Assembly: GCF_018343615.1 (NCBI RefSeq) | Contig: NZ_JAGYPI010000003.1 | Span: 310,001 to 374,000 of the forward strand | Origin: Bacillus sp. FJAT-49736 | GTDB lineage: Bacteria > Bacillota > Bacilli > Bacillales > Bacillaceae_C | Direction: 5' to 3' | DNA: 64,000 nt | Shown: piece after piece, positions 35,300-43,874 of the stretch | Position numbering within the stretch: the stretch's first letter is position 1 | Layout: each line of letters begins with the position of its first letter | Translations under genes and position numbers: made by a program | The notes under the pieces: model-generated | Seen by the model: only the letters and a program-made list of their open reading frames with translations | What the model was told of the DNA's origin: nothing | The model's database searches: none

Positions 35300-35437
35300 A
35301 TGACAAATCGTAACAACAATCGCAACCAACCCCACACTGGTGGGAGTAAATCTTCAGATACGGAATTTGGATCAGAGATGAATCAAAGCAAAAAAGCTAG
35401 AAAAAAGGCAGCAAGAGAAAGAAAAAATAATAGCTGA
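35300..35437 (+). CDS. Small gamma-SASP-like spore protein
   Basis: A 45-residue, Asn/Lys/Arg-rich protein (MTNRNNNRNQPHTGG...). The segment DTEFGSEMNQSKKARKKA resembles the FGTEFASETNAQQVRK repeat of gamma-type small acid-soluble spore proteins, although here it occurs once and is more basic. AAAGGAGAG lies 6 bases before the ATG, and a terminator follows. Gamma-type SASPs are amino-acid stores degraded at germination. The assignment rests on composition and one short motif. Confidence 0.65.
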   Translation: MTNRNNNRNQPHTGGSKSSDTEFGSEMNQSKKARKKAARERKNNS

Positions 35438-35449
35438 TTGTATTTGTTG

Positions 35450-35480
35450 AAAAGGGCCGGTTCAGGTCCTTTTCTTTTTA
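35450..35480 (+). terminator. Terminator after the SASP-like gene
   Basis: AAAAGGGCC pairs with GGTCCTTTT around GGTTCA and is followed by CTTTTT. Confidence 0.75.
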
Positions 35481-35579
35481 AACTAAGTTGGGATGGCGAG
35501 GCACAATGAACTTGAAAGCAAAATGAAACTTTATCCTTAAAAATACGTACATAGCATAAATGATATTTTGGGGGTACAG

Positions 35580-36281
35580 ATGAACCAACATTTAAACGTG
35601 ATAAGCAGTTTCTTCTTAATTTGTACTTGGCTCTTTATTGGATACATAGTTTTCCGTATATATAGAAAGCAGCTTGAAAAGCCAAAGGTTTGGAAAGTAA
35701 TATTAGTTTTTCTTTTTGGCTTATTTACATTTTCTATAAATATAAATGGATTTGAAACCTTAATAAAGCTTCCAATTTTACCGCTGGGTGTCTGGATTTT
35801 ATATTTTATACTAAGGGACAAGAATAATAGCTGGAAAAAGTATCGTCGTTATGCATGGTTTGCTTTTTTTGCTAATTTTATTTTCTTATTGGTGACTTTA
35901 ATAGAAATACCTATTCAACACTTTGTATATCCACCTAACAAGCCATCGACATATCTTGCCAATGTAAATAGTGCAACCATCATTATGACGCATCCTTCAG
36001 GAAAGAAGATGAGACTTAATCGAGACAGTTTGCTAAAACAATTACCAACTGCAAACGAACATAGATTTTTTAGTCAAGAATGGTATGACGAGACATATAT
36101 TCATGAAAGCCGAAAAGAAAGGTTTCCTTATCAATTAATTGGAGTGAAATCGAAATGGGGGAGTGGCATCTCCTCTGACATTTATATTGAAAAGAATGGA
36201 AAAGGTATTTTAATAGATACTGCCAAAAGACAATATTATTACCGATTTAATGAATCGATTTTAAAGCAGGGAGGTCAATAA
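35580..36281 (+). CDS. Membrane protein of unknown function
   Basis: A 233-residue protein with four predicted helices in the first 125 residues (about 8-25, 38-56, 64-80 and 95-115), then a soluble domain of about 110 residues (TYLANVNSATIIMTHPSGKK onward). I recognise no family. ATG at 35580 has GGGGG 5 bases upstream. It is followed after 2 bp by another unknown gene, so the two form an operon, perhaps with the small gene at 37093. Confidence 0.7.
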   Translation: MNQHLNVISSFFLICTWLFIGYIVFRIYRKQLEKPKVWKVILVFLFGLFTFSININGFETLIKLPILPLGVWILYFILRDKNNSWKKYRRYAWFAFFANFIFLLVTLIEIPIQHFVYPPNKPSTYLANVNSATIIMTHPSGKKMRLNRDSLLKQLPTANEHRFFSQEWYDETYIHESRKERFPYQLIGVKSKWGSGISSDIYIEKNGKGILIDTAKRQYYYRFNESILKQGGQ

Positions 36282-36283
36282 GG

Positions 36284-37027
36284 ATGAGAAAAAGAGGCAT
36301 CATCACTTTGGGAATTGGATCTGCTATCATTATTTCCTGCTTTATTACATATTGGTTCCATTTTGCTAAACCATCATCCTTTCTGTCCGATACCGAAATA
36401 TATAAAAGAATAAATCATTCCTTTCCAAATGCTGCAATCGATATGGTTCAAGGATCGGTGGAATTGGATAGTCGTCATGTTTTTGTTCCATTCAAAACAC
36501 GGGAGAATAAATACGGGTTTAGCTGCTGGACTTGGAGTAAGCATAAATGGGAACTAACTGCTATTAACACAATAGGTGATCCATATTTATGGAAAATGGA
36601 CAAAGACGATCCTGCCACCTATCGATTTATTTGGAATATTAACACATATGATAAAGTAAAATCGATTCATTTTTATTTTGCAAGAGACAAGAACTACCAT
36701 GTAAATATGGGAGTGGAATACTATGATCCCAAAATACAAATGCAAAAAGAAGTATTAGTTAAAGATCAGTCATATGGATTTATGAAGCTGCCCAAAGATT
36801 GGATTCAGGTTATGGAATCTCAATATAAAGTAGAATCCGAAAAACAGCCAGATTTGCCTTTCTTCAGCTTTATGCCTCTGACATCCATATACTTTGGCTG
36901 GATTCCCTATGATGAGATGGGGAAGGAAGTAAATCTCAATAATTTTGTGGATAGAACTGGTTTTGGATCGTTCGGTAATGAATTGGAAGATGTCCGGCTA
37001 TTATCCAAGAAAGATGTTGATTTTTAG
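36284..37027 (+). CDS. N-terminally anchored protein of unknown function
   Basis: A 247-residue protein: basic start MRKRG, one hydrophobic helix (about 7-25) and an outer domain of about 215 residues rich in Trp and Tyr (WTWSKHKWEL, VNMGVEYYDPKIQ). No lipobox and no family that I recognise. It begins 2 bp after the preceding membrane gene and uses GGGAGGTC inside that gene's end as its ribosome site, so the two are translationally linked and probably work together. Confidence 0.7.
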   Translation: MRKRGIITLGIGSAIIISCFITYWFHFAKPSSFLSDTEIYKRINHSFPNAAIDMVQGSVELDSRHVFVPFKTRENKYGFSCWTWSKHKWELTAINTIGDPYLWKMDKDDPATYRFIWNINTYDKVKSIHFYFARDKNYHVNMGVEYYDPKIQMQKEVLVKDQSYGFMKLPKDWIQVMESQYKVESEKQPDLPFFSFMPLTSIYFGWIPYDEMGKEVNLNNFVDRTGFGSFGNELEDVRLLSKKDVDF

Positions 37028-37092
37028 TGGATAAAACTATAATAAAGGATTTTTTTTGACATGTACGTAAGTATAGTCGAGGAGGGATATGG

Positions 37093-37329
37093 ATGAAAAA
37101 ATATATCTTATTTTTAAGTGTATTTATTGCCGGATTTATTGCATTGCAAATCATTTCTGGCATGGTGCTGACAATAATGTATACTCCTACTTGGACAGAA
37201 ACGTCCGCATTGTCTTCGAATGTGGTGGAATTCGGTAATACTAGTGCTATTTCATCTCTCATCATTGCATTGTTAGCTTTGGGAATTGCATTTTTTAGTA
37301 CTAAATTAGTAAAGAAAAAGAATTCGTGA
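37093..37329 (+). CDS. Small two-helix membrane protein
   Basis: A 78-residue protein with helices at about 4-28 and 50-70 and a basic end (STKLVKKKNS). GAGGAGGG lies 7 bases before the ATG. It follows the unknown membrane pair by 65 bp and precedes a terminator, so it may be the third gene of the unit. Function unknown. Confidence 0.65.
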   Translation: MKKYILFLSVFIAGFIALQIISGMVLTIMYTPTWTETSALSSNVVEFGNTSAISSLIIALLALGIAFFSTKLVKKKNS

Positions 37330-37379
37330 AATAATATTTCATTTCCTATCTAAAAGATTTTAGGACATTTAATCATTTA

Positions 37380-37400
37380 CCTCCATTGGAGGTTTTTTTT
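37380..37400 (+). terminator. Terminator after the unknown membrane-gene block
   Basis: CCTCC and GGAGG form a compact stem with loop ATT, followed by eight T. Confidence 0.8.
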
Positions 37401-37408
37401 ATAGGGAT

Positions 37409-37630
37409 ATGTTATTTATAAAAAAATGTAGTTTAATAGATACTGGTATTGGTCGATATAATGAATGGTACATTATTGGTATCTGTTTGGGGACTTTAGA
37501 GAAAGTAGGATTTGAGATACAGCATAAATGTACGTTGATAGTAAAAAAGCTGGTTAGAGGAAACAGGATTTATATAGGAGAGTTTCATGAATTGGACGCA
37601 ATCCAATTTCTTTTTTATTCCATAAAATAG
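37409..37630 (+). CDS. Doubtful small ORF
   Basis: A 73-codon frame (MLFIKKCSLIDTG...) lies between two terminators, with a weak ribosome site (AGGGAT) directly before the ATG. It matches no family I know. It is listed because a clear hairpin terminator follows it, which would otherwise have no gene to serve. Confidence 0.25.
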   Translation: MLFIKKCSLIDTGIGRYNEWYIIGICLGTLEKVGFEIQHKCTLIVKKLVRGNRIYIGEFHELDAIQFLFYSIK

Positions 37631-37654
37631 GAAGGGCTTTCTTCCTATTTTATA
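37622..37654. terminator. Hairpin with 13-bp stem
   Basis: ATAAAATAGGAAG pairs perfectly with CTTCCTATTTTAT. The AT-rich ends could act as a terminator in either direction. Confidence 0.65.
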
Positions 37655-37722
37655 AAATACTGAAACCAATTCTTACTGTAAGCGTACATATAAGAGATAA
37701 CCAAAAGGGGGATTTACATCTA

Positions 37723-38574
37723 ATGAAAAAATGGCTAGTTAGTTTTGTTTCTATTTTGCTGCTACTAAGCTTGGCGGCTTGTGGCCAGACAGCTGATCCG
37801 GTCGATTCCAAAACCAAAAAGAAGGATAGCATAACACTTTCCGAGGTGTTTGCAAAAACAAATGAAGCGTCGAAAAAATTAGAAAGTGTTCATTCTGATA
37901 TGGAGCTTAATCAAATAGTGAATGTACCTGGGCAAGAAACACCGATGGAACTTCATTCAACTATATCTGCAGATATGGTTTTAAATCCAATGGCTTTGCA
38001 TCAAAAAATGAAAATGAATGTTAAAGGCGGAGAAGAAGCTATCCAAAATCAAACAATGGATATCGAAGCATATTTAGCAAAAGAAGGCTTTTTTATGTAT
38101 GAACCGACTTCCAAACAATGGATGCAAATGCCGGAGGAGTTTTCCAATCAGATTTTACAAATGCCTGAACAGCAAGCCAATCCAGTGGAGCAACTCAAAC
38201 AATTGCAACAATTTGCCAAAGACTTTTCATTCAAGCAGAATGATACTCAATATATTTTGAACCTAAAAGCATCAGGAGAAAAATTCGATCAATTTTTAAA
38301 GGAAAATGCAAAAAAATTAATGCCGGATGCTCTAAAAGAAGATATGGAAGCATTGGATAATCTTAAGTTCAAAAATGTGAACTTTGAAATTTTCATCGAT
38401 AAAAAGACCTTTAACATCACATCCTTAAATACAAATCAAGAAGTAGAAGTGATATCGGATGGCGAAAAGATGAATATGAAACAAGAGATAAAGTCCACAT
38501 ACACTAATTACAATAAATTGAAGGAAATAAAAGTGCCGAAGGAAGTGTTAGATACAGCTCAAGAATTACAATAA
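37723..38574 (+). CDS. Lipoprotein, DUF6612/LolA-like
   Basis: A 283-residue lipoprotein with signal peptide and lipobox LAAC (Cys at 20), so it is lipid-anchored outside the membrane. The mature part (LSEVFAKTNEASKKLESVHSDMELNQ ..., MQMPEEFSNQI, then FEIFIDKKTFNITSLNTNQE) matches the DUF6612-type proteins, which share a LolA/LppX-like half-barrel fold; a role in binding a hydrophobic ligand is inferred only. AAGGGGG precedes the ATG. Monocistronic, with a perfect terminator. Confidence 0.82.
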   Translation: MKKWLVSFVSILLLLSLAACGQTADPVDSKTKKKDSITLSEVFAKTNEASKKLESVHSDMELNQIVNVPGQETPMELHSTISADMVLNPMALHQKMKMNVKGGEEAIQNQTMDIEAYLAKEGFFMYEPTSKQWMQMPEEFSNQILQMPEQQANPVEQLKQLQQFAKDFSFKQNDTQYILNLKASGEKFDQFLKENAKKLMPDALKEDMEALDNLKFKNVNFEIFIDKKTFNITSLNTNQEVEVISDGEKMNMKQEIKSTYTNYNKLKEIKVPKEVLDTAQELQ

Positions 38575-38583
38575 TGTAGAAGG

Positions 38584-38613
38584 AAATCCAGCAAACCGAT
38601 TTGTTTGCTGGAT
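38584..38613 (+). terminator. Terminator after the lipoprotein gene
   Basis: AATCCAGCAAAC pairs perfectly with GTTTGCTGGATT around CGATTT. Confidence 0.85.
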
Positions 38614-38729
38614 TATTCTATTTATATGTCGGCTGCAAGGAATGAAGGGTTTCATAATAGTCTCCGAACGAGATGGGCATACTGAACTCTGTTTACAAGA
38701 ATATATAAGGAAAGCAAACGGAGGAATAT

Positions 38730-39683
38730 ATGAAAATTCGATTCGGATATGTGGCAAACGCTCTAGGACTATGGAATGCCAGCCCATCCAAAGCATTAAC
38801 ATTTGCACGCTACTCTGCATTACCTAAGACGGAGAGAATGGATAAGTTGAAAGAGGTTACCGCACAGAACTTACATCATACAAAAAGAATCCTTTATTAT
38901 AATATTGCTCATGAAGTGGAATTGTATCGGTTCTCGAGCTCCCTAGTTCCATTAGCTACCCATCCGGAAGTAATGTGGGATTATATTTCTCCTTTTAAAG
39001 CTGAGTGGGAAGAGCTTGGGAAATTAATTTCCCAATTTAATCTTCGTCCCAGCTTTCATCCCAATCAATTTACACTTTTTACGAGCGGTAATATAGCAAT
39101 AACTGAAAATGCAGTAAAGGATATGAAATATCATTATTCCATGCTGCAGGCAATGAATGCTGTGGAAAGGGGATTAATAAACATCCATATTGGCGGAGCC
39201 TATGGAGATAAACCAACAACATTAGAACGTTTTCATCATAATCTGAAGCAACTGCCACTGGAGATAAAACAAATAGTTACTTTAGAAAACGATGATAAGA
39301 CGTATAATGTAGAGGAAACTCTCCTAACCTGTGAACAGGAAAGGATTCCAATGATTCTAGATTATCATCATTACATGGCAAATAAAGACGGAATAGAATT
39401 AGAGGATTATTTATCACGCATATTTAAAACTTGGGAAATGCGTAATATGGTGCCGAAGGTCCATCTGTCGTCACCAAAAGCTGAAAATGAATATCGCTCA
39501 CATGCAGATTTTGTATCTTTACCATTTGTGCTCCCTTTCTTCAAAATGGCAAAGGAATTAAATCAGGATTTTGACGTGATGATTGAAGCGAAACAAAAGG
39601 ATTTGGCCATGCAAAAGCTGGTAGAGGAAATAGCAGCTATCCGGGGAGTAAAGCGGATAACCAGTTCTGTTGTTGAATGGTGA
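38730..39683 (+). CDS. uvsE: UV damage endonuclease (second copy)
   Basis: A 317-residue UvsE/UvdE endonuclease that nicks 5' of UV photoproducts. It contains RFGYVANALGLWNASPSK, PSFHPNQFTLF, INIHIGGAYGDK, TLENDDKTYN, MILDYHHYMA and VHLSSPKAENEYRSHADFV, the same metal-binding His/Glu/Asp set as the copy at 20481, but the two are clearly diverged paralogues. ATG at 38730 has GGAGG 5 bases upstream. It is convergent with splB, 60 bp away, forming a small UV-repair island. Confidence 0.94.
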   Translation: MKIRFGYVANALGLWNASPSKALTFARYSALPKTERMDKLKEVTAQNLHHTKRILYYNIAHEVELYRFSSSLVPLATHPEVMWDYISPFKAEWEELGKLISQFNLRPSFHPNQFTLFTSGNIAITENAVKDMKYHYSMLQAMNAVERGLINIHIGGAYGDKPTTLERFHHNLKQLPLEIKQIVTLENDDKTYNVEETLLTCEQERIPMILDYHHYMANKDGIELEDYLSRIFKTWEMRNMVPKVHLSSPKAENEYRSHADFVSLPFVLPFFKMAKELNQDFDVMIEAKQKDLAMQKLVEEIAAIRGVKRITSSVVEW

Positions 39684-39743
39684 ATAGAGTTAGTATGGGA
39701 CCTCCACTTTTTTAATGGGCTGTCCCATTTTTATTTTTTTTTG

Positions 39744-40772
39744 TTAGGTAAAATATTCGATCTTAGCATCTGGAAAATACTGATGAATATAGCCGCCTAA
39801 TGTATCCTTTATATCTTCTTGTTCCTCGTTTGTGTAGACATATTTTCCAATACCGTATTTACCCCATTTCCATTTTCTCTTTGATTCATCGAGTTCAAGC
39901 TTCGTCATCGGATAATTTTCTTGAATTACCCGCTTTGCCGGTTTGGTAAAGCGATGCTGGATCATCTCAAAGGTTAAATCCTTTCGTGCTCCTGCTGGCA
40001 ATACAGCTTCAAGCTTCTCAAATAATTCTCGATAACCGGATTTCCAGCCTTCATGCAGATAAATAGGGGCAACGATAAATCCTAAAGGGTAGCCTGCATT
40101 CGCTACTTTGACGGCAGCCTCTAAGCGATCATCGAGTCTGGATGTTCCCGGTTCAAAATATTTAATTATATAATCATCATTAACACTAAAGCGAAATCGT
40201 GTCTTGCCGTTATGCTTAGCATCTAAAAGGTGGTCGACATGGGCAAATTTTGTAACAAAGCGCAAGCTTCCATACTCGGATTCTCCGAAAAACTCAATCG
40301 CTCTTTTTAATGAGTGTGTCAAGTGATCTAATCCGACTATATCGGAGGTACAAGAAGCTTCGAAGCGTGTTATTACAGGAGCTCTTTCCTTCATATACTC
40401 TTCAGCAGCGTCAAATATTTCATCAACATTTACATATGTCCGGATATATGGCTTACTTCCCATTGTTGTTTGTAAATAGCAATAATGGCAATGCCCCATG
40501 CACCCCGTTGCTAAAGGAATGGCATATTCAGCGGACGGCTTAGAAGTATCAAATTTTAATGTTTTTCTCAGACCGATAACAAGGGTGGATTTCGCAATCC
40601 GATATTTTTGAAAGTGATTTTCTCCCGGTAGGTTGCGAATCTGATTATGGGAGGTAGTTTGGCGAATTTCTATTCCCATCGATTCGAATTTAGATACCAA
40701 TTCTTTTCCGAGAGGATATTCTAGTGCCTGTGGTTCTACATATACAAGCTGGGGTACAAATGGCTTAACCAT
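39744..40772 (-). CDS. splB: Spore photoproduct lyase
   Basis: A 342-residue radical SAM enzyme that directly reverses the spore photoproduct (5-thyminyl-5,6-dihydrothymine) at germination. The cluster cysteines C91, C95 and C98 lie in CMGHCHYCYL and the hydrogen-donor C141 in FEASCTSDIVG, at the same positions as in B. subtilis SplB, also 342 residues. ATG at 40772 has GGAGG 6 bases upstream; earlier in-frame starts would run into splA. It overlaps the end of splA by 8 bp, so the two are co-translated. Confidence 0.97.
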   Translation of the reverse strand: MVKPFVPQLVYVEPQALEYPLGKELVSKFESMGIEIRQTTSHNQIRNLPGENHFQKYRIAKSTLVIGLRKTLKFDTSKPSAEYAIPLATGCMGHCHYCYLQTTMGSKPYIRTYVNVDEIFDAAEEYMKERAPVITRFEASCTSDIVGLDHLTHSLKRAIEFFGESEYGSLRFVTKFAHVDHLLDAKHNGKTRFRFSVNDDYIIKYFEPGTSRLDDRLEAAVKVANAGYPLGFIVAPIYLHEGWKSGYRELFEKLEAVLPAGARKDLTFEMIQHRFTKPAKRVIQENYPMTKLELDESKRKWKWGKYGIGKYVYTNEEQEDIKDTLGGYIHQYFPDAKIEYFT

Positions 40773-41016
40773 AGTATTCCTCCGAGTACCCGAATGCATC
40801 TTGATAAGCTTGCTCCGCATCCTCCTCAGATGCAAATACGGCAAATTCTTCTGAAAGTGGATAATATGTTTCGTGCAAAAATAAAGCTAATTGACCAGGG
40901 GCATCCGGATTTTGTACTACAGCCGCCTGCTGTACATTGGCTACATCCTGGGCATGTGGATTCCGGATTATTACATAAACAATTTCACCGGGTCTGTACG
41001 TCTGATTATGATCCAT
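40765..41016 (-). CDS. splA: SplA, regulator of spore photoproduct lyase
   Basis: An 83-residue SplA-family protein (YRPGEIVYVIIRNPHAQDVANVQQAAVV, LALFLHETYYPLSEEFAVF); B. subtilis SplA has 79. SplA is a negative regulator of splB expression and shows some similarity to TRAP. AGGTGATG lies just before the ATG. The splA-splB operon is forespore-expressed from a sigma G promoter in B. subtilis. It is divergent from a small protein gene that carries a forespore-type promoter. Confidence 0.93.
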   Translation of the reverse strand: MDHNQTYRPGEIVYVIIRNPHAQDVANVQQAAVVQNPDAPGQLALFLHETYYPLSEEFAVFASEEDAEQAYQDAFGYSEEYYG

Positions 41017-41098
41017 TTCATCACCTATTTTTCAATATAGTTCAATGAAAGTATTCCTTATTCGAGTAAATTTATGTGATAGGTTTTACATCTATATT

Positions 41099-41128
41099 TG
41101 GATATTTTACATTATTATGCACATTATA
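41099..41128 (+). promoter_or_regulatory. Candidate sigma G/F (forespore) promoter
   Basis: TGGATA (41099-41104), a 17-base spacer and CATTATA (41122-41128) fit the forespore consensus TGhATr-N17/18-CATwhTA with one mismatch. It lies 25 bp before the small protein gene at 41153. Confidence 0.6.
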
Positions 41129-41152
41129 TTGTTGATAAGGTGGTGAATGTTT

Positions 41153-41305
41153 ATGCCAAATAAAAATCAGCAAAATAAACCTAACTTCAATCAAGACGGA
41201 GCAGGATCGGAATATCATAAAAATCATGCAGGAACATTACCGGATTACGGTAACAATGATATAGATCCTAATGCAAATGAGGCTAATCAGAAGAGAAAAT
41301 CTTAG
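41153..41305 (+). CDS. Small hydrophilic spore-type protein
   Basis: A 50-residue protein, Asn/Gln/Lys-rich without hydrophobic segments (MPNKNQQNKPNFNQDG..., ending ANEANQKRKS). I cannot match it to a named Ssp protein. AAGGTGGTG is the ribosome site, a candidate forespore promoter lies upstream and a terminator follows. Its composition, promoter and divergence from splAB all suggest a minor spore-core protein. Confidence 0.7.
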   Translation: MPNKNQQNKPNFNQDGAGSEYHKNHAGTLPDYGNNDIDPNANEANQKRKS

Positions 41306-41309
41306 TGGG

Positions 41310-41333
41310 AAAACGCCGAATGGCGTTTTTTTT
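41310..41333 (+). terminator. Terminator after the small spore-type gene
   Basis: AAACGCC pairs with GGCGTTT around GAAT, followed by TTTTT. Confidence 0.88.
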
Positions 41334-41343
41334 AAATAAGGCT

Positions 41344-41502
41344 GTTTTCGGATAGATTGTTGTTTTTCATATTTTGTAATAAATCCCAATATAGTCATTG
41401 CTCGGGGCATCTTTTCTTAAGAAGTTTATTCCTTCACCAAAAACCGGGTGATAACTAAGATTTTCTTTCGAAAAAGCAAAAATCCTTAAATAAAAATAAG
41501 GG
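41344..41502 (+). repeat. Dispersed repeat, copy B
   Basis: Shares with copy A the opening (TAGATTGTTGTTTTTCAT), the core GCTCGGGGCATCTTTTCTTA at 41400-41419 and the CCAAAAACCGGGTGATAACT segment. The right arm is eroded (CCTTAAATAAAAATAAGG), so the long hairpin is weaker here. It lies upstream of the polysaccharide deacetylase gene. Confidence 0.85.
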
Positions 41503-41531
41503 AACTAACAAAATAGGAAATGGGGTTAAAT

Positions 41532-42263
41532 ATGAAATGGACTGCGAGGTTTTTCTTGTGTTTTCTAATATTATTTTTACCAAAGCAAGCTTTTGCAGCA
41601 AGCCAAGTGCCAATTTTGGTGTATCATTCTATAGATGAATACACGGGCCATGGTTCTAAGGAGTTGTATGTGACTCCGCAAAATTTTGAAAAACAAATCA
41701 CTTTTTTACGAGATCATGGCTATACCTTATTAACTTTTGAACGTTGGAAGGATATGCATCGATACAGCAAGCCAATATTCATTACATTGGATGATGGCTA
41801 CAAGAATAATCTTAATGCCTTTAAGACATTTCAAAAGCTTAAAACAGAACAATTTCGGCCAACTGCAACCTTTTTTGTCATTTCTGATTTTATCGGGAGA
41901 TCCAATCGCTTGTCCAAATCGGATTTAAAAATGCTAGCAGATACAGGTATTGTTTCCGTGCAGTCTCATACGGCAACTCACCCTGATTTAACGAAAGTTT
42001 CCGATTATCATGACGAGCTTGCTGGCTCTAAAGAAAAAATAGAAGGAATCACTGGAAAAGAGGTCATCGCTCTTTCCTATCCATACGGAAGCTATAATGT
42101 AAAAGTTATTGAGGAGACGAAAAAGTATTATAAATTTGGAATTACTACGATACCGGAGAAGTATTCGGAGAAAGGCTTGAAGAATGAACTATATTTTTTA
42201 CCAAGAATTTATATTAAGTATTCCACAACATTAGATGAGTTTGCAGACATTGTGGGAAAATAG
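41532..42263 (+). CDS. Secreted polysaccharide deacetylase
   Basis: A 243-residue carbohydrate esterase family 4 protein. The signal peptide (WTARFFLCFLILFLPKQAFA) ends near residue 22. The NodB-type domain shows ILVYHSIDE, FITLDDGYKN (catalytic and metal Asp), SHTATHPDL (metal His pair) and ALSYPYGSYN. It should remove N-acetyl groups from a cell-wall or capsular glycan outside the cell. ATG at 41532 is favoured (AAATGGGG spaced correctly); an ATG 12 bases earlier is too close to its ribosome site. Dispersed repeat copy B precedes it. Confidence 0.9.
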   Translation: MKWTARFFLCFLILFLPKQAFAASQVPILVYHSIDEYTGHGSKELYVTPQNFEKQITFLRDHGYTLLTFERWKDMHRYSKPIFITLDDGYKNNLNAFKTFQKLKTEQFRPTATFFVISDFIGRSNRLSKSDLKMLADTGIVSVQSHTATHPDLTKVSDYHDELAGSKEKIEGITGKEVIALSYPYGSYNVKVIEETKKYYKFGITTIPEKYSEKGLKNELYFLPRIYIKYSTTLDEFADIVGK

Positions 42264-42372
42264 TCGAATATTTGCTGAAATAGGATGTTTTCTTAATCAT
42301 AAAAGAATAATATCATTTTGAAGTAAATAGTATATAATGGTTTTAGTGAAAAATAGTACAGGAGTATCATCT

Positions 42373-43734
42373 ATGAATCAAGCATATACAAATAAGGAAA
42401 AAGTAAAGCAAATATTCATCTTATTAATCCCTATCTTAATCACACAGCTCGGTATGTTTTCTATGGTGTTTTTCAATAATATAATGTCTGGGAAGTACAA
42501 TTCAACTGATTTAGCGGGAGTAGCTATCGGCTCCTCTATTTGGAATCCAGTTTTTACTGGATTAAGCGGAATTTTGCTGGCGGTTTCTCCGATTGCTGCA
42601 CAACAACTGGGGGAGAAGAAAAATAAAGAAGTGTCCTCCGTTGTTGCAAATGGAATTTATCTTTCCTTTATAATTGGATTATTGGTTATATTACTGGGCT
42701 TTTTATTATTAGATCCCATTTTGAATAATATGAACTTAGCACAGAACGTACAAGATACGGCACACCAATATCTAGTTGGACTAGGTTTTGGGGTTATCCC
42801 ATTATTCATTTTTAATGTTCTAAGGTCGTTTATTTATGCTTTAGGGAAAACACGTGTCGTAATGGTGATTTTATTAGTATCTTTGCCGGTTAACTTCTTT
42901 TTTAATTATGTTCTTATTTTTGGAAAGTGGGGATTTCCGGAGCTCGGAGGGGCTGGAGCGGGATATGCGACATCCATCACGTATTGGGTTATTGCCGGGA
43001 TTACAGCATTCATTATCAAAACACAAACGCCTTTCTCCACATATAAAGTGTTTCCAAAAGTAAAGATGTTCTCTACGAAAATGTGCAAGGAAATTTTAAA
43101 AATTGGAGTTCCGATGGGCCTGTCTACTTTTTTTGAGACAAGTATGTTTGCAGTGGTGACGATATTAATTAGTAAGTTCAGCATCACTACTATAGCTGCT
43201 TATCAATCAGCACTTAATATAGTATCCTTTCTTTATATGATACCTGTAAGCATTTCCTTGGCGATTACGGTTTTAGTAGGTTATGAGGTAGGGGCGAAAA
43301 GATATCGTGATGCCAAGTCTTACAGCTGGCTTGGAGTAGGTTTGTCGATAGTGATGGCGGCAGTTACAGGGATCTTAGTCATTGTTTTCCGTTATCAAGT
43401 AGCTGGATTTTACTCAAACGAACCAGCTGTCATTAATTTAACTGCACACTTTTTAATTTTCGCATTGTTTTTCCAAATTTCTGATGCGATCCAAGCTACT
43501 GCACAAGCGGCTTTAAGAGGTTATAAGGACGTAAATATATCGTTCATCATGACGCTAATTGCATATTGGTTAATATGCCTGCCAGCCGGATATCTCTTAG
43601 CCAATTTTACAAGCCTCGAAGTAAGGGGATTTTGGATAGGGTTAACGTTAGGATTACTTGCCGCAGGCATTTGCTTGTCTGTAAGGCTTCTTTACATTCA
43701 AAAAAGAAGATTTGCCGGATCTATAGAGATATAG
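42373..43734 (+). CDS. MATE-family multidrug/toxin exporter
   Basis: A 453-residue protein with 12 hydrophobic helices in two MATE repeats. The start FILLIPILITQLGMFSMVFFNNIMSG is the typical first helix with the conserved QLG motif, and GAGAGYATSITYW is the family loop near helix 6. It exports cationic compounds by sodium or proton antiport. ATG at 42373 has CAGGAG 8 bases upstream; a longer in-frame start at 42337 is unlikely. It ends at a very strong terminator. Confidence 0.93.
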   Translation: MNQAYTNKEKVKQIFILLIPILITQLGMFSMVFFNNIMSGKYNSTDLAGVAIGSSIWNPVFTGLSGILLAVSPIAAQQLGEKKNKEVSSVVANGIYLSFIIGLLVILLGFLLLDPILNNMNLAQNVQDTAHQYLVGLGFGVIPLFIFNVLRSFIYALGKTRVVMVILLVSLPVNFFFNYVLIFGKWGFPELGGAGAGYATSITYWVIAGITAFIIKTQTPFSTYKVFPKVKMFSTKMCKEILKIGVPMGLSTFFETSMFAVVTILISKFSITTIAAYQSALNIVSFLYMIPVSISLAITVLVGYEVGAKRYRDAKSYSWLGVGLSIVMAAVTGILVIVFRYQVAGFYSNEPAVINLTAHFLIFALFFQISDAIQATAQAALRGYKDVNISFIMTLIAYWLICLPAGYLLANFTSLEVRGFWIGLTLGLLAAGICLSVRLLYIQKRRFAGSIEI

Positions 43735-43742
43735 TGGTTTTA

Positions 43743-43790
43743 AAAATGGTTGGTCCATTTACTAGTTAGTAGATTGGACCAACCATTTTC
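43743..43790 (+). terminator. Terminator after the MATE gene
   Basis: AAAATGGTTGGTCCA pairs with TGGACCAACCATTTT, followed by CTC. Confidence 0.88.
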
Positions 43791-43874
43791 TCTATGTTTA
43801 CCAATAATCTTATGCTACCAGAAGGAATGCAAAATGATTAAGTAGAATTACTTTAGAGTTTGGAGGGATGAATA

